Under the pieces are notes generated by a model. The model was not told where the DNA came from. It saw nothing but the letters and a program-made list of their open reading frames with translations, and did not search any database. This document shows, piece after piece, positions 15,980-24,978 of a DNA stretch of 64,000 nucleotides. The stretch is taken from positions 1 to 64,000 of the forward strand of contig JAEVYS010000092.1 of NCBI GenBank assembly GCA_023392635.1, read 5' to 3'. Position 1 is the stretch's first letter, and every line of letters starts with the position of its first letter. The translations under genes and the position numbers were made by a program. The stretch comes from Actinomycetes bacterium (GTDB taxonomy: Bacteria > Actinomycetota > Actinomycetes > Propionibacteriales > Propionibacteriaceae).

Positions 15980-16867
15980 ATGACTCCGCTCGCCATCGAA
16001 TGGATCTGGCCGGACACCCCGATCGCCATCGGCGTCATCCTGGCGATCGCGCTGGTCGCGCGCTGGCTGATCGTGCGGGCGATCCGGTTCGCCACCCAGA
16101 CGGCGATCAAGCGGGCCGAGCAGCAACGCAAGCACCCGGAGAGCCGGGCGCAGCGCATCCTCGCCATGGCCACCGGCGCGGACAACGAGCGCTACGAGCA
16201 GCGGATCTCGACCGTGGCGTCCCTGTTGACGAACCTCACCTCGATCGTCGTCGGCGCGGTCCTCGTGCTCACCGCCATGGCGCTGCTGAACATCCCGTTG
16301 GCACCCCTGCTCGCCTCGGCGGGCGTCGGCGGCATCGCCCTCGCCTTCGGCGCCCAGAGCCTGGTGAAGGACTTCCTCTCGGGCGTCTTCATGATCATGG
16401 AGGACCAGTACGGCGTCGGCGACCTGATCGACACCGGCGAGGTGAAGGGCACGGTCGAGAACGTGGGCCTGCGCGTCACCAGGGTCAGGGACGCCACGGG
16501 CACCGTCTGGTACGTGCGCAACGGAGAGATCCTCAAGGTCGGCAACCAGAGCCAGGGCTGGTCCACCGCGATCATCGACGTGCCGGTCGCCTACGACGAG
16601 GACTCGGGCAAGGTGATCGGCATCCTCGAGCAGGTGGCCGCGCAGATGGAGACCGACCCCGACTACGCCGACGTCCTGCTCGACAAGCCGGTCGTGGCGG
16701 GCGTGAACTCGGTGACCGCCACCACGATGAGCATCCGGATGGTCGCCAAGACGGCGCCCAACCAGCACTGGGGGGTGCAGCGCAGCCTGCTGGAACGCAG
16801 CCTGCAGGCGCTGGGCAGGGCGGGCGTGCGAAGCCCGTCGGTCAACCTCGGGCTGTTGCCCGACTGA
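15980..16867 (+). CDS. Small-conductance mechanosensitive channel (MscS family)
   Basis: 295 residues. Membrane helices at about 10-32, 80-102 and the pore-lining segment LLASAGVGGIALAFGAQSLVKDFLSGVFMIMEDQYGVGDLI, the MscS TM3 signature, then the cytosolic beta domain (GTVENVGLRVTRVRDATGTVWYVRNGEI) and the C-terminal alpha/beta cage. Opens on membrane tension to release solutes during hypo-osmotic shock. Shorter N-terminus than E. coli MscS-like large paralogues. Confidence 0.92.
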   Translation: MTPLAIEWIWPDTPIAIGVILAIALVARWLIVRAIRFATQTAIKRAEQQRKHPESRAQRILAMATGADNERYEQRISTVASLLTNLTSIVVGAVLVLTAMALLNIPLAPLLASAGVGGIALAFGAQSLVKDFLSGVFMIMEDQYGVGDLIDTGEVKGTVENVGLRVTRVRDATGTVWYVRNGEILKVGNQSQGWSTAIIDVPVAYDEDSGKVIGILEQVAAQMETDPDYADVLLDKPVVAGVNSVTATTMSIRMVAKTAPNQHWGVQRSLLERSLQALGRAGVRSPSVNLGLLPD

Positions 16868-16889
16868 CGCCGGAACGAGATGAGGGGAC

Positions 16890-17690
16890 ATGAGGACGGT
16901 TGCAGCGGACGGGGTTGAGGTCCGGGCCATCGACGAGGGCATGGGGCCCTGCATCCTGATCGTCCACGGGGGGTTGGCCGACCCGTCCGCGTGGGCGAAG
17001 GTGTCGGCACTCCTCACCCCGCGCTTCCGCGTGGTCCGGCTCCACCGGCGGCGCTACCGGCTCGACCTCGCCCTGGACGCGTGTTCCCTGGCCGACGAGG
17101 TGCGCGACGTCCGTGCGATGGCCGAGGCTCTGGACCGCCAGTTCGTCCTGGTGGGCCACTCCTCCGGTGCGGTGGTGGCCCTCGAGGCGCTCGCCGCGGG
17201 CCTGCCCGGCGCCGTGGGCGCGGTGCTGTACGAGCCACCCGCCCTCCTGCGTCCCGACGAGTTCGGCGAGGCGGCGGCCAGCATCCGCGCGGAGCTGGAC
17301 GCGGGCCGTCCCCGCCGGGCCCTGACCGCCTTCCTGCGCGACTTCGTCCAGTTGCCGGGGGCGGCGAGTTGGCTGGCGGGCCACGCGCTGCCCTCGCTGC
17401 CCGGCGTGCGCGACCTGATCAAGGGCCAGGTGGGCGATGCCGAGGCGCTCAACGCCCTGGGTCCACGGCTCGACGCGTACGCGGGGATCACCCGTCCGTT
17501 GCTGTTCCTGACCGGCGACAAGAGCCCCCGGCATCTGCAAGACCGGGCGCGCCGGCTCGCCGAGGTGCTCCCGAAGGCACGGGTGGTGACGCTGCTCGGA
17601 CAGGCGCACGGCGCCAACGACGTCGCCCCCGACCTGGTGGCCGCGGAGATCGGACGCTTCGTCGCCGAGGTGCTGCCGCTGGTGATCTGA
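16890..17690 (+). CDS. Alpha/beta hydrolase
   Basis: 266 residues. Oxyanion HGG (LIVHGGLADPSAW), nucleophile elbow GHSSGA with catalytic Ser, a probable acid in LFLTGDKSP and a late His in GQAHGAN. A lid-like helical insert is seen at about 125-200. Substrate unknown; the architecture is that of esterases, lactonases and haloperoxidase-like enzymes. It follows mscS by 22 bases and may be co-transcribed. Confidence 0.85.
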   Translation: MRTVAADGVEVRAIDEGMGPCILIVHGGLADPSAWAKVSALLTPRFRVVRLHRRRYRLDLALDACSLADEVRDVRAMAEALDRQFVLVGHSSGAVVALEALAAGLPGAVGAVLYEPPALLRPDEFGEAAASIRAELDAGRPRRALTAFLRDFVQLPGAASWLAGHALPSLPGVRDLIKGQVGDAEALNALGPRLDAYAGITRPLLFLTGDKSPRHLQDRARRLAEVLPKARVVTLLGQAHGANDVAPDLVAAEIGRFVAEVLPLVI

Positions 17691-17738
17691 GCGTCGGCGG
17701 AGGGCAGCGGGACGCCCTGCGGGCCGGTGGCCGCCCGG

Positions 17739-18614
17739 CTAGTTCGGCGCCGGCGCCTTGGCCAGCGCCCGCGTCGAGCCGACGCTGGCGAGGATCACGC
17801 AGCACATCGCCACCAGTTCCACCCCGCTGAGCTGTTCGCCCAGGACGACCAGGGCGGCGAGCGCGGCAGCAGCCGGCTCGATGCTCATCAGGATCCCGAA
17901 GACGCCGGCGGGGATGCTGCGCCGCGCCACCATCTCCAGCCCGTACGGGATGACCGAGCTCAACACGCCGACGGCGACGGCCAACGCAGCCACCTGGGGC
18001 TGCCACAGCGACACCCCGCCGGCGAGCAGTCCCGGGACGAGGAACACCAGCGCGCCGACCAGGCTGCCGACGCTCACCCCGGTGACGCCTTCCCACGCCG
18101 CGCCGGTCGGGCCCGACAGCACGATGTAGGCGGCCCACGCCGCACCCGCGAGCAGCGCGAAGCCGATGCCGATCCAGTCGACGGTGGCCGGGAACACACC
18201 GAGCAGGGTGACGCCGATGGCGGCGAGGGCCACCCAGACGAGGTCACGGGCGCGGCGAGAGCCGACGATGGCGACGCCGAGGGGGCCGAGGAACTCGATG
18301 GTGACCGCCAGGCCGATGGGGATCCGGGCGAAGGACTGGTAGATCGCCCAGTTCATGGTGGCGAGGGCGATGCCGTAGCCGGTCACGACCCGCCACTCCG
18401 GCCAGGTGCGCCCACGCAGGCGTGGACGGGCGAACACCCAGAAGATGACCGCCGCTGCGGCCATCCGCAGCCAGGCCACGGCGGTCGGGGCGGTGAGGCT
18501 GAACAACGACTTGGCGAAGGCGGCGCCCAGCTGTACCGACACGATGGCGCCGAGCACCAGCCACACCGGGCTCAGCCAGGCGGGAAGGCCCGTCCGTGCC
18601 GTGCCTGGGCTCAT
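17739..18614 (-). CDS. EamA family transporter (RhtA-like exporter)
   Basis: 291 residues with ten predicted membrane helices formed by two EamA repeats. Features such as QLGAAFAKSLFSLTAPTAVAWLRM, NWAIYQSFARIPIGLAVTIEFLGPL and VLSSVIPYGLEMVARRSIPAGVFGILMSIEPAAAAL are those of the RhtA subgroup, which exports threonine and homoserine in E. coli; the substrate here is inferred only. ATG 18614 overlaps the stop of tag by 4 bases. Confidence 0.87.
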   Translation of the reverse strand: MSPGTARTGLPAWLSPVWLVLGAIVSVQLGAAFAKSLFSLTAPTAVAWLRMAAAAVIFWVFARPRLRGRTWPEWRVVTGYGIALATMNWAIYQSFARIPIGLAVTIEFLGPLGVAIVGSRRARDLVWVALAAIGVTLLGVFPATVDWIGIGFALLAGAAWAAYIVLSGPTGAAWEGVTGVSVGSLVGALVFLVPGLLAGGVSLWQPQVAALAVAVGVLSSVIPYGLEMVARRSIPAGVFGILMSIEPAAAALAALVVLGEQLSGVELVAMCCVILASVGSTRALAKAPAPN

Positions 18615-19180
18615 GCCAGCGCCGCGCAGCGGGCGTACGCCGGGCAGTCGAGGACGTGGTCGTTCACGAGGCCGACCGCCTGCATGAAGGCGTAGACGAT
18701 CGTGGGGCCGCAGAACCGGAAGCCGGCCTTCCTCAGCCGCCGGGACAGCTCGTCGCCCTCCGGGCTGGTCGGCGGGATGTCGGCGAGGTCGCCGAGCCCG
18801 TGCTGGAGGGGACGGTGGTCGACGGCGCTCCAGATGAAGTCACTGAACCCGCCCTCGGCCTCGACGCGCTGCCAGGCCCTCGCGTTCGTGATGGCGGCCT
18901 CGATCTTCCCGCGATGCCGCACGATGCCCGCATCGCCGAGGAGGCGCACCACGTCCGGCTCGCCCCAGGTGGCGATGACGTCGGGGTCGAAGCCCGCGAA
19001 CGCCGCCCGGAAGTTGTCGCGCTTGCGCAGGATCGTGATCCACGCGAGACCGGCCTGGAAGCCGTCCAGGACCAGCTTCTCGTAGAGGGCGCGGGAGTCG
19101 CGCTCCGGCACACCCCACTCGTCGTCGTGGTAGGCGACGTACAGCGGGTCCGTGCCGCACCAGCCACAGCGCTCCCCCAT
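18611..19180 (-). CDS. tag: DNA-3-methyladenine glycosylase I
   Basis: 189 residues. The zinc-site start RCGWCGTDPLYVAYHDDEWG, the KLVLDGFQAGLAWITILRKRDNFRAAF helix and the FCGPTIVYAFMQAVGLVNDH(V)LDC ending are diagnostic. Removes 3-methyladenine from alkylated DNA in base excision repair. Start supported by a GGAGG Shine-Dalgarno. First gene of a two-gene unit with the EamA transporter. Confidence 0.95.
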   Translation of the reverse strand: MGERCGWCGTDPLYVAYHDDEWGVPERDSRALYEKLVLDGFQAGLAWITILRKRDNFRAAFAGFDPDVIATWGEPDVVRLLGDAGIVRHRGKIEAAITNARAWQRVEAEGGFSDFIWSAVDHRPLQHGLGDLADIPPTSPEGDELSRRLRKAGFRFCGPTIVYAFMQAVGLVNDHVLDCPAYARCAALA

Positions 19181-19302
19181 CGGGCCTCCTCCCGCCGGCT
19201 CATGCTAACGCCGGCCGGCGACAGCCCGTCCCGAGCGACCAGATGCCGCCCACGCCCCCGATCCCGCCTCCCCCGCGGGCCCACGTCGCTAGTGTCGGAG
19301 TC

Positions 19303-20985
19303 GTGGACACACCGTGGATCAGGCACTACCAGCCGGGGGTCCCGGCAGAGATCGAACTCCCCACCGAATCGCTGGTGGCGTTGTACGAACGCTCCGTCGC
19401 GGAGGCCGGGGACGCCGTGGCCACCGAGTTCTTCGGACGCACCACCACCTACGCCGAGCTCGGCGAACAGATCGAGCGTGCCGCCGAGGGGCTCCGCCGG
19501 CTCGGCGTGAGGGCGGGAGACCGGGTGGCGATCGTGCTGCCCAACTGTCCGCAGCACATCGTCGCGTTCTACGCCATCCTGCGACTGGGCGCCGTCGTCG
19601 TGGAGCACAACCCGCTCTACACCGAACGCGAGCTGCGCCACCTGTTCGAGGACCATGCCGCCCGCGTGGCGATCTGCTGGGACGTGGCCGCCGCACGCCT
19701 GAAGGCACTGCCCGGCGACATCCCGCTGGCCCACGTGGTGTCGGTGAACCTGCTGAACGCGTTCCCCCGCCTCAAGCGACTCGCGCTGGGCCTGCCGGTG
19801 AAGAAGCTCCGCGAGACCCGCGACCGGCTGCACCAGCCCGCGCCCGGGGCGCTGCCGTGGGAGAAGCTGCTGGGCGCTCCGCGGCTGGCCGCGTCCCACC
19901 CTCGTCCGGACGTGAAGGACCTGGCGGTCATCCAGTACACGTCCGGCACGACCGGCGTACCCAAGGGCGCGATGCTCAGTCACTTCAACCTGTACGCCAA
20001 CGCCCGGCAGGGCGAGGCCTGGATGTACGGCGCGCAGTACCGCAAGGAGGTCTTCTACGCGATCCTGCCGCTGTTCCACGCCTTCGGCATGACCCTGTTC
20101 CTCACCTACGGCATCCTCAAGCAGGCCCGGATCGTGCTGTTCCCGGCCTTCGACGTCGACCTCGTCCTGGACGCAGCCAGGAAGTCGCCCCCGACGGTCT
20201 ACTGCGCGGTGCCGCCGATCTACGAGCGCACCGCCACCCGCGCGAAGGAGCGCGGCATCAGCCTCCGCTCGGCGAAGTACTGCATCTCGGGCGCGATGAA
20301 CCTTCCCGACCGGGTGGTCGAGCTGTGGGAGAGCGTCTCCGGTGGGCTGCTGGTCGAGGGTTACGGCATGACCGAGTCCTCCCCGGTGGCGCTGGGCAAC
20401 CCGTTCGCGCCCAGCCGGCGGACCGGCACGATCGGCATCCCGTTCCCGAGCACGCTGATGCGCGTCGTCGATCCTGACGACCCGACCCGGGAGGTGGCGC
20501 AGGGCGAGCGCGGGGAACTGCTGATCAAGGGACCGCAGGTGTTCGGCGGCTACTGGAACAACGCCGAGGAGACCGGGCGGACGCTGCTGCCCGACGGCTG
20601 GCTGCGCACCGGCGACGTGGTCACCGTCGATGCCGACGGGTTCACCACCATCGTCGACCGCGTGAAGGAGCTGATCATCACGGGCGGCTTCAACGTCTCC
20701 CCGTCCGAGGTCGAGAGCGTGCTCAGCGGTCATCCCGACGTGACGGACGTCGCCGTGATCGGCATCCCGGCACCGGCCGGTGGCGAGCGCGTGGCCGCCG
20801 CGGTGACGCTGCGTCCCGGGGTGACGCTGGACGAGGAGGCGCTGCGCGCCTACTGCCGCGACCGCCTGGCCGGCTACAAGGTCCCCCGTCAGATCATCGA
20901 GATGACCGACCTGCCCCGCTCGATGCTGGGCAAGGTGCTGCGCAAGCAGGTGCGCGAGCACTTCCTCTCCGTGACCGGGGGGTGA
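19303..20985 (+). CDS. Long-chain fatty acid-CoA ligase (AMP-binding enzyme)
   Basis: 560 residues. Adenylate-forming fold with the phosphate loop YTSGTTGVPKGAM (P-loop A3), GYGMTES (A5), TGDVVTVDADGFTTIVDRVKELI (A7-A8) and the C-terminal catalytic lysine in RSMLGKVLRK. Activates a fatty acid with ATP to acyl-AMP, then to acyl-CoA. The GTG at 19303 is chosen because TAGTGT lies 7 bases upstream with no Shine-Dalgarno (leaderless pattern). Monocistronic. Confidence 0.92.
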   Translation: MDTPWIRHYQPGVPAEIELPTESLVALYERSVAEAGDAVATEFFGRTTTYAELGEQIERAAEGLRRLGVRAGDRVAIVLPNCPQHIVAFYAILRLGAVVVEHNPLYTERELRHLFEDHAARVAICWDVAAARLKALPGDIPLAHVVSVNLLNAFPRLKRLALGLPVKKLRETRDRLHQPAPGALPWEKLLGAPRLAASHPRPDVKDLAVIQYTSGTTGVPKGAMLSHFNLYANARQGEAWMYGAQYRKEVFYAILPLFHAFGMTLFLTYGILKQARIVLFPAFDVDLVLDAARKSPPTVYCAVPPIYERTATRAKERGISLRSAKYCISGAMNLPDRVVELWESVSGGLLVEGYGMTESSPVALGNPFAPSRRTGTIGIPFPSTLMRVVDPDDPTREVAQGERGELLIKGPQVFGGYWNNAEETGRTLLPDGWLRTGDVVTVDADGFTTIVDRVKELIITGGFNVSPSEVESVLSGHPDVTDVAVIGIPAPAGGERVAAAVTLRPGVTLDEEALRAYCRDRLAGYKVPRQIIEMTDLPRSMLGKVLRKQVREHFLSVTGG

Positions 20986-21014
20986 TCCCGAGGCAGCCTC
21001 GGTGCCCGGACGGG

Positions 21015-22304
21015 TCAGCGGGCCTCTTCGAGTTCCTCCACGAGGATCTCCTCGTCCTCGCTGTGGCGCCAGGGCAGGATGCCCCAGCCCGACTGCCGCA
21101 CGAGGTAGCCGACCGCGATCACGACAGCGAGGGCACAGGCGATCGCGCCGATCGCAAGGGTCCAGCGCGGGCCCCAGGCGTCGCCGACCCAGCCGAGCAG
21201 CGGCGCGCCCAGCGGCGTGCCGCCGAGGAAGATCGCCTGGTAGAGCGCCATCACCCGACCGCGCATCACCGGCTCGGTGGAGAGCTGGACCGACGCGTTC
21301 GCTGCGGTCATCACGGTGAGCGAGGTCATCCCGGCCGGAACCAGGAAGATCGCGTACCACCAGTAGTTCGGGGCGACGGCCAGGACCGTGACGGCGAGGG
21401 CGAACCCCGCCATGGCCCCGATGATCAGGCGCAGGCGCAGCTGGGTGCGGCGTGCGGCGAGCAGTCCTGCCGACAGCGACCCGATGGCCATGATCGAGCC
21501 GAGGACGCCGTACTGCTCGGCGCCGACGTGGAAGACCGCCGTCGCCATCAGGGCGTTGGTGAGCTGGAAGTTGAGGCCGAACGTCCCCAGCATGAACACG
21601 ATGAACATCAGCAGCAGGATGTCGAGACGCGCCCTGACGTAGCGCAGCCCGGCCATGATCGAGCCCTTGGCCCGCGCTCGCGGCGCCGGGGTGAGGTCGC
21701 TCTCGTCCATCATCATCAGCGCCACCAGCACGGCGACGAAGCTGAGCCCGTTGATCAGCAGGGCAGGGAACACTCCCCACCAGGCGATCGTCAGGCCGGC
21801 CACTGCCGGCCCCACCAGACGGGCGGCGTGGAACGACGTCGTGTTCAGCCCGACAGCATTGGGGATCAGCTTATCGGGGACCATCTCGGGCGCGAACGCC
21901 TGCCGCGCGGGACCGTCGAAGGCAGCGGCGATGCCCTGGACGGTGGCCAGCAGGTACACGTGCCACAACTGGATCACGCCACCGAACACGAGACCCGCCA
22001 GCAGCAGGCCCGTGACGGCCATCGCCGCCTGCGTCAGCAGGAGGAGCTTGCGCTTGGGGATGCGATCGGCGAGCGCTCCCGCGTAGGGGGCCAGCACGGC
22101 GACCGGCAGGAACTGCAGCCCGGTGACGATGCCCAGCGCCATCGAGGAGTTCTGGGTGAGGATCGTGAGCACGAGCCAGTCCTGGGCGACCCTGGCCATC
22201 CAGGTGCCGACGTTCGAGACCAGTCCGCCGGTCCAGAAGAGCCGATAGTTCCGGATGGCCATGGACGAGAACATCGGCACCCGCTCCATCGCGACCGCGC
22301 TCAT
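21015..22304 (-). CDS. MFS transporter (DHA3-like efflux pump)
   Basis: 429 residues, twelve predicted membrane helices. N-terminus FSSMAIRNYRLFWTGGLVSNVGTWMARVAQDWLVL, the motif-A-like GALADRIPKRKLLLL after TM2 and GPAVAGLTIAWWGVFPALLINGLSFV match the DHA3/MdfA-like drug exporters. ATG 22304 overlaps the MarR stop (ATGA). Expressed with a MarR repressor, so export of a toxic compound sensed by that repressor is the likely role. Confidence 0.9.
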   Translation of the reverse strand: MSAVAMERVPMFSSMAIRNYRLFWTGGLVSNVGTWMARVAQDWLVLTILTQNSSMALGIVTGLQFLPVAVLAPYAGALADRIPKRKLLLLTQAAMAVTGLLLAGLVFGGVIQLWHVYLLATVQGIAAAFDGPARQAFAPEMVPDKLIPNAVGLNTTSFHAARLVGPAVAGLTIAWWGVFPALLINGLSFVAVLVALMMMDESDLTPAPRARAKGSIMAGLRYVRARLDILLLMFIVFMLGTFGLNFQLTNALMATAVFHVGAEQYGVLGSIMAIGSLSAGLLAARRTQLRLRLIIGAMAGFALAVTVLAVAPNYWWYAIFLVPAGMTSLTVMTAANASVQLSTEPVMRGRVMALYQAIFLGGTPLGAPLLGWVGDAWGPRWTLAIGAIACALAVVIAVGYLVRQSGWGILPWRHSEDEEILVEELEEAR

Positions 22305-22723
22305 CGTTCCACCACCCTGTTCAGCAATTCCGTCGCCTCTCTCAACAGCTTCTGTTCGTCCTTCGTGAGCCCCTCCAGCTGGTGGAGCATCCAGTTGTCC
22401 CGCGCCCGCGCGATGCGGGTGAGCGTCGCCCGCCCTTCCTCGGTGAGCTCCAGCAGCTTCGAGCGTCCGTCGCTGGGATGGTCGTCCCGGCTGACCAGGC
22501 CCTTCTCGACCAGGCAGTTCACGGTGCGGGTCATGCTCGGTGGCGCGACCCGTTCGCTCTCGGCCAGTTCGCCCGGGGTCTTCGGCCCCTTCTTGAGCTG
22601 GGACAGTGCGCTCACCAGGTGCGGGGCGAGTTCGTCGGTCGATTCGAACCGGACGCGACGGCTCACCCGCTGGCACGCGATGCGCAGGTCGTTGGCAAGC
22701 CCCGGAAGCCCCAGTGAGTTCAT
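22301..22723 (-). CDS. MarR family transcriptional repressor
   Basis: 140 residues. The winged HTH is visible in LSQLKKGPKTPGELAESERVAPPSMTRTVNCLVEKGLVSRDDHPSDGRSKLLELTEEGR, with flanking dimerisation helices. It is the first gene of a MarR-MFS unit and a 28-bp palindrome begins 4 bases before its start codon, so autorepression relieved by the exporter's substrate is likely. Confidence 0.92.
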   Translation of the reverse strand: MNSLGLPGLANDLRIACQRVSRRVRFESTDELAPHLVSALSQLKKGPKTPGELAESERVAPPSMTRTVNCLVEKGLVSRDDHPSDGRSKLLELTEEGRATLTRIARARDNWMLHQLEGLTKDEQKLLREATELLNRVVER

Positions 22724-22727
22724 GATG

Positions 22728-22755
22728 GTTAGCTTAACTCATTAGTTGGGCTAAC
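22728..22755. promoter_or_regulatory. MarR operator palindrome
   Basis: A 28-bp palindrome with arms GTTAGC (22728-22733) and GCTAAC (22750-22755) and inner arms AACT (22736-22739) and AGTT (22744-22747). Eleven of 14 half-site positions are symmetric. It lies directly upstream of the MarR start and is the right size for a MarR dimer. Confidence 0.65.
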
Positions 22756-22813
22756 TATTCCGGGACGGGGGACGGCCCTCGCCGATGACGTGGGAGGGAA
22801 AGGCGGGGGCCGG

Positions 22814-23467
22814 CTACAGGGAGCGGGCCCAGTCGAGGAGGGCGGGGTCGGCGAGGGAGGCGAGGGTGCCGTCCGCGGGGAACGGCAGGGCCTCGGGGGA
22901 CGGGACGCCGATCACGTGCAGGCCGGCCGCGGACGCCGCAGCCGCCCCCGTCCCGGTGTCCTCGAAGGCGATGCTCTGCGACGCCGCAACGCCCAACAGC
23001 CGGCAGGCCTGCAGGTACAGGTCGGGCGCCGGCTTCGGGCGGGCCACCTCGTCCGCCGCGACCACCGCGCCGAACACACCGCCCAGCCCCGCGCGGGCCA
23101 GGGCGAGGTCCAGCACCAGGCGTGGGGAGTTGCTGGCCACCGCGACCGGCAGCCGCGCGGACAGGACCTCGACCAGCTCCAGGGCGCCGGGCATCGGCTC
23201 GGCCTGCGACCCGATCGCGTCCGCGATCGAGCTGAGCACCTCGTCCCGGATGCCCTCCTCGTTGCCGACCTCGCCGAACCGCTCAGCCATCAGCGCCACG
23301 GTCGCCCCGACGCTCTTGCCGATGAACGCGGCCTTCTCCGCCGGCCCGTAGCCGAGCCCGCGGGCCGCGAACACGGCCGACTCGGCCACCGTCCAGCAGG
23401 GCTCGGTGTCCACCAGGAGGCCGTCGCAGTCGAACACGACCCCGGCGGGTCGGGGGAGTTCAGGCAT
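22814..23467 (-). CDS. HAD family hydrolase (beta-phosphoglucomutase-like)
   Basis: 217 residues. HAD motif I VFDCDGLLVDTE, motif II ASNSPR, motif III lysine in ADEVARPKPAPDLYLQA and motif IV FEDTGTGAAAASAAGL are all present, with the alpha-helical cap between I and II. Acts on a phosphorylated sugar or nucleotide, not identifiable here. Its start overlaps the end of the CCA-adding enzyme gene by 8 bases. Confidence 0.88.
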   Translation of the reverse strand: MPELPRPAGVVFDCDGLLVDTEPCWTVAESAVFAARGLGYGPAEKAAFIGKSVGATVALMAERFGEVGNEEGIRDEVLSSIADAIGSQAEPMPGALELVEVLSARLPVAVASNSPRLVLDLALARAGLGGVFGAVVAADEVARPKPAPDLYLQACRLLGVAASQSIAFEDTGTGAAAASAAGLHVIGVPSPEALPFPADGTLASLADPALLDWARSL

Positions 23468-24911
23468 CCGCACCCCGCGCGGCCCACCATTCCAGGAGCT
23501 CACGCTTCGCCCGTTCCTCACCCAGCGGGCCGTCCTCCATGCGCCGCTCCAGGAGGAACGCGTAGGCCCGGCCGACCTCCCTGCCCTCCGGGATGCCGAG
23601 CAGCGCCATGATCTGCGTGCCGTCGAGGTCCGGGCGGATGGCATCCAGCTCCTCCTTCGAGGCGAGCTCGTCGATGCGCCACTCCAGTTCCTCGTAGGCG
23701 CGGCGGAGGTTCTGCGCCTTGCGCTGGTTGCGGGTCGTGCAGTCGGATCGGGTGAGGATGTGCAGCCGCTCGAGCTGGTCCCCGGCGTCGCGGACGTAGC
23801 GGCGCACCGCCGAGTCCCTCCACTCGCCGTCGGCGTAGCCGTGGAACCGCAGGTGCAGCTCGACGAGCTTGGCCACCGCCTTGATCTCCTCGTTGGAGAA
23901 GTGCAACTCCTGCATCCGCCGGCTCGCCAGCTTCGCGCCGACCACGTCGTGGTGGTGGAAGGACACCTTGCCTCCCGGCTCGAACCTCCGCGTCCGCGGC
24001 TTGCCGATGTCGTGCAGCAGCGCGGCCAGCCGGTTGACGAGGTCGGGCGCGTGCCCACGCTCCTTCTCCAACTGGATCGCCTGCTCGAGCACGGTGAGGG
24101 TGTGCTCGTACACGTCCTTGTGGCGGTTGTGCTCGTCGCGTTCCATCCGCAGGGCGGGCAGCTCGGGCAGGACGATGTCGGCCAGTCCGGTCTCGACCAG
24201 CAGGTTGAGTCCGGGACGCGGGTCGTCGGTGAGCAGCAGCTTCACCAGTTCGTCACGCACCCGCTCGGCCGAGACGATCGTGATCCGCGACGCCATGCCC
24301 GTCATGGCTGCGACCACGTCCGGGTCGGGCCGGAAGCCCAGCTGGGAGGTGAACCGCGCCGCCCGCATCATCCGCAGCGGGTCGTCGGAGAACGACAACT
24401 CCGCGGCGGCGGGCGTGCTGATCACGCCGGCGTGCAGGTCCGCCAGTCCGCCGAAGGGGTCGAGCAGCTCGCCGTCGCTCGTCCGCAGCGCCATCGCGTT
24501 CACCGTGAAGTCACGACGCACGAGGTCGCCGCCGAGGTGGTCACCGAACACGACCTCCGGCTTCCGGCTGGCGTCGACATAGCTGTCGGCGCGGAACGTG
24601 GTGATCTCGACCTGCCACTGGGTGCCGTCGCGCTCGGTGATGCGGCAGGCGATCGTCCCGAAGGCACGTCCGACGTCCCAGACGACCTTGGTGACCTTCC
24701 GCACGAGTTCCTCGATCTGGTCGGGACGGGCCGAGGTCGTGTAGTCCAGGTCGTGTCCGAGGCGTCCCATCAACGCGTCGCGCACCGAGCCGCCCACCAG
24801 GTAGAGCTCGTGCCCGGCAGCCTCGAAGAGGTGGGCGAGCTTGCGCACCCGGGGGCCCGCGGCCAGCACGGCCGCCAGGGCGGCGCGCTGCTCTTCGGTC
24901 ACGCTGGGCAC
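23460..24911 (-). CDS. CCA tRNA nucleotidyltransferase
   Basis: 483 residues. Class II nucleotidyltransferase head with LVGGSVRDALMGRLGHDLDYTTSA (the GGSVRD and DxD catalytic site), the RRDFTVNAMAL motif and FSDDPLRMMRAARFTSQLGF, followed by an HD domain (ALLHDIGKPRTR...VSFHHHDVVGAKL). Adds or repairs the 3' CCA of tRNA. GTG 24911 is chosen: TAGAGT lies 8 bases upstream on this strand without a Shine-Dalgarno, and the extra upstream open frame runs into the divergent promoter. In Mycobacterium this gene (pcnA) also neighbours the DUF6049 and murJ genes. Confidence 0.93.
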   Translation of the reverse strand: MPSVTEEQRAALAAVLAAGPRVRKLAHLFEAAGHELYLVGGSVRDALMGRLGHDLDYTTSARPDQIEELVRKVTKVVWDVGRAFGTIACRITERDGTQWQVEITTFRADSYVDASRKPEVVFGDHLGGDLVRRDFTVNAMALRTSDGELLDPFGGLADLHAGVISTPAAAELSFSDDPLRMMRAARFTSQLGFRPDPDVVAAMTGMASRITIVSAERVRDELVKLLLTDDPRPGLNLLVETGLADIVLPELPALRMERDEHNRHKDVYEHTLTVLEQAIQLEKERGHAPDLVNRLAALLHDIGKPRTRRFEPGGKVSFHHHDVVGAKLASRRMQELHFSNEEIKAVAKLVELHLRFHGYADGEWRDSAVRRYVRDAGDQLERLHILTRSDCTTRNQRKAQNLRRAYEELEWRIDELASKEELDAIRPDLDGTQIMALLGIPEGREVGRAYAFLLERRMEDGPLGEERAKRELLEWWAARGADA

Positions 24912-24978
24912 GACCGCGTACTCTACCGGCTCCGGGGTGGCGGGCCGGAGCGGGCGCCGGTCCCCGTACGATGGGACG

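Noticed and set aside
18733..21780. A 1015-codon open frame on the minus strand across the acyl-CoA ligase gene
   Set aside because: It is antisense to a clearly recognisable enzyme, has low-complexity Arg/Gly/His/Asp composition and matches no domain; long shadow frames are expected at this GC content.
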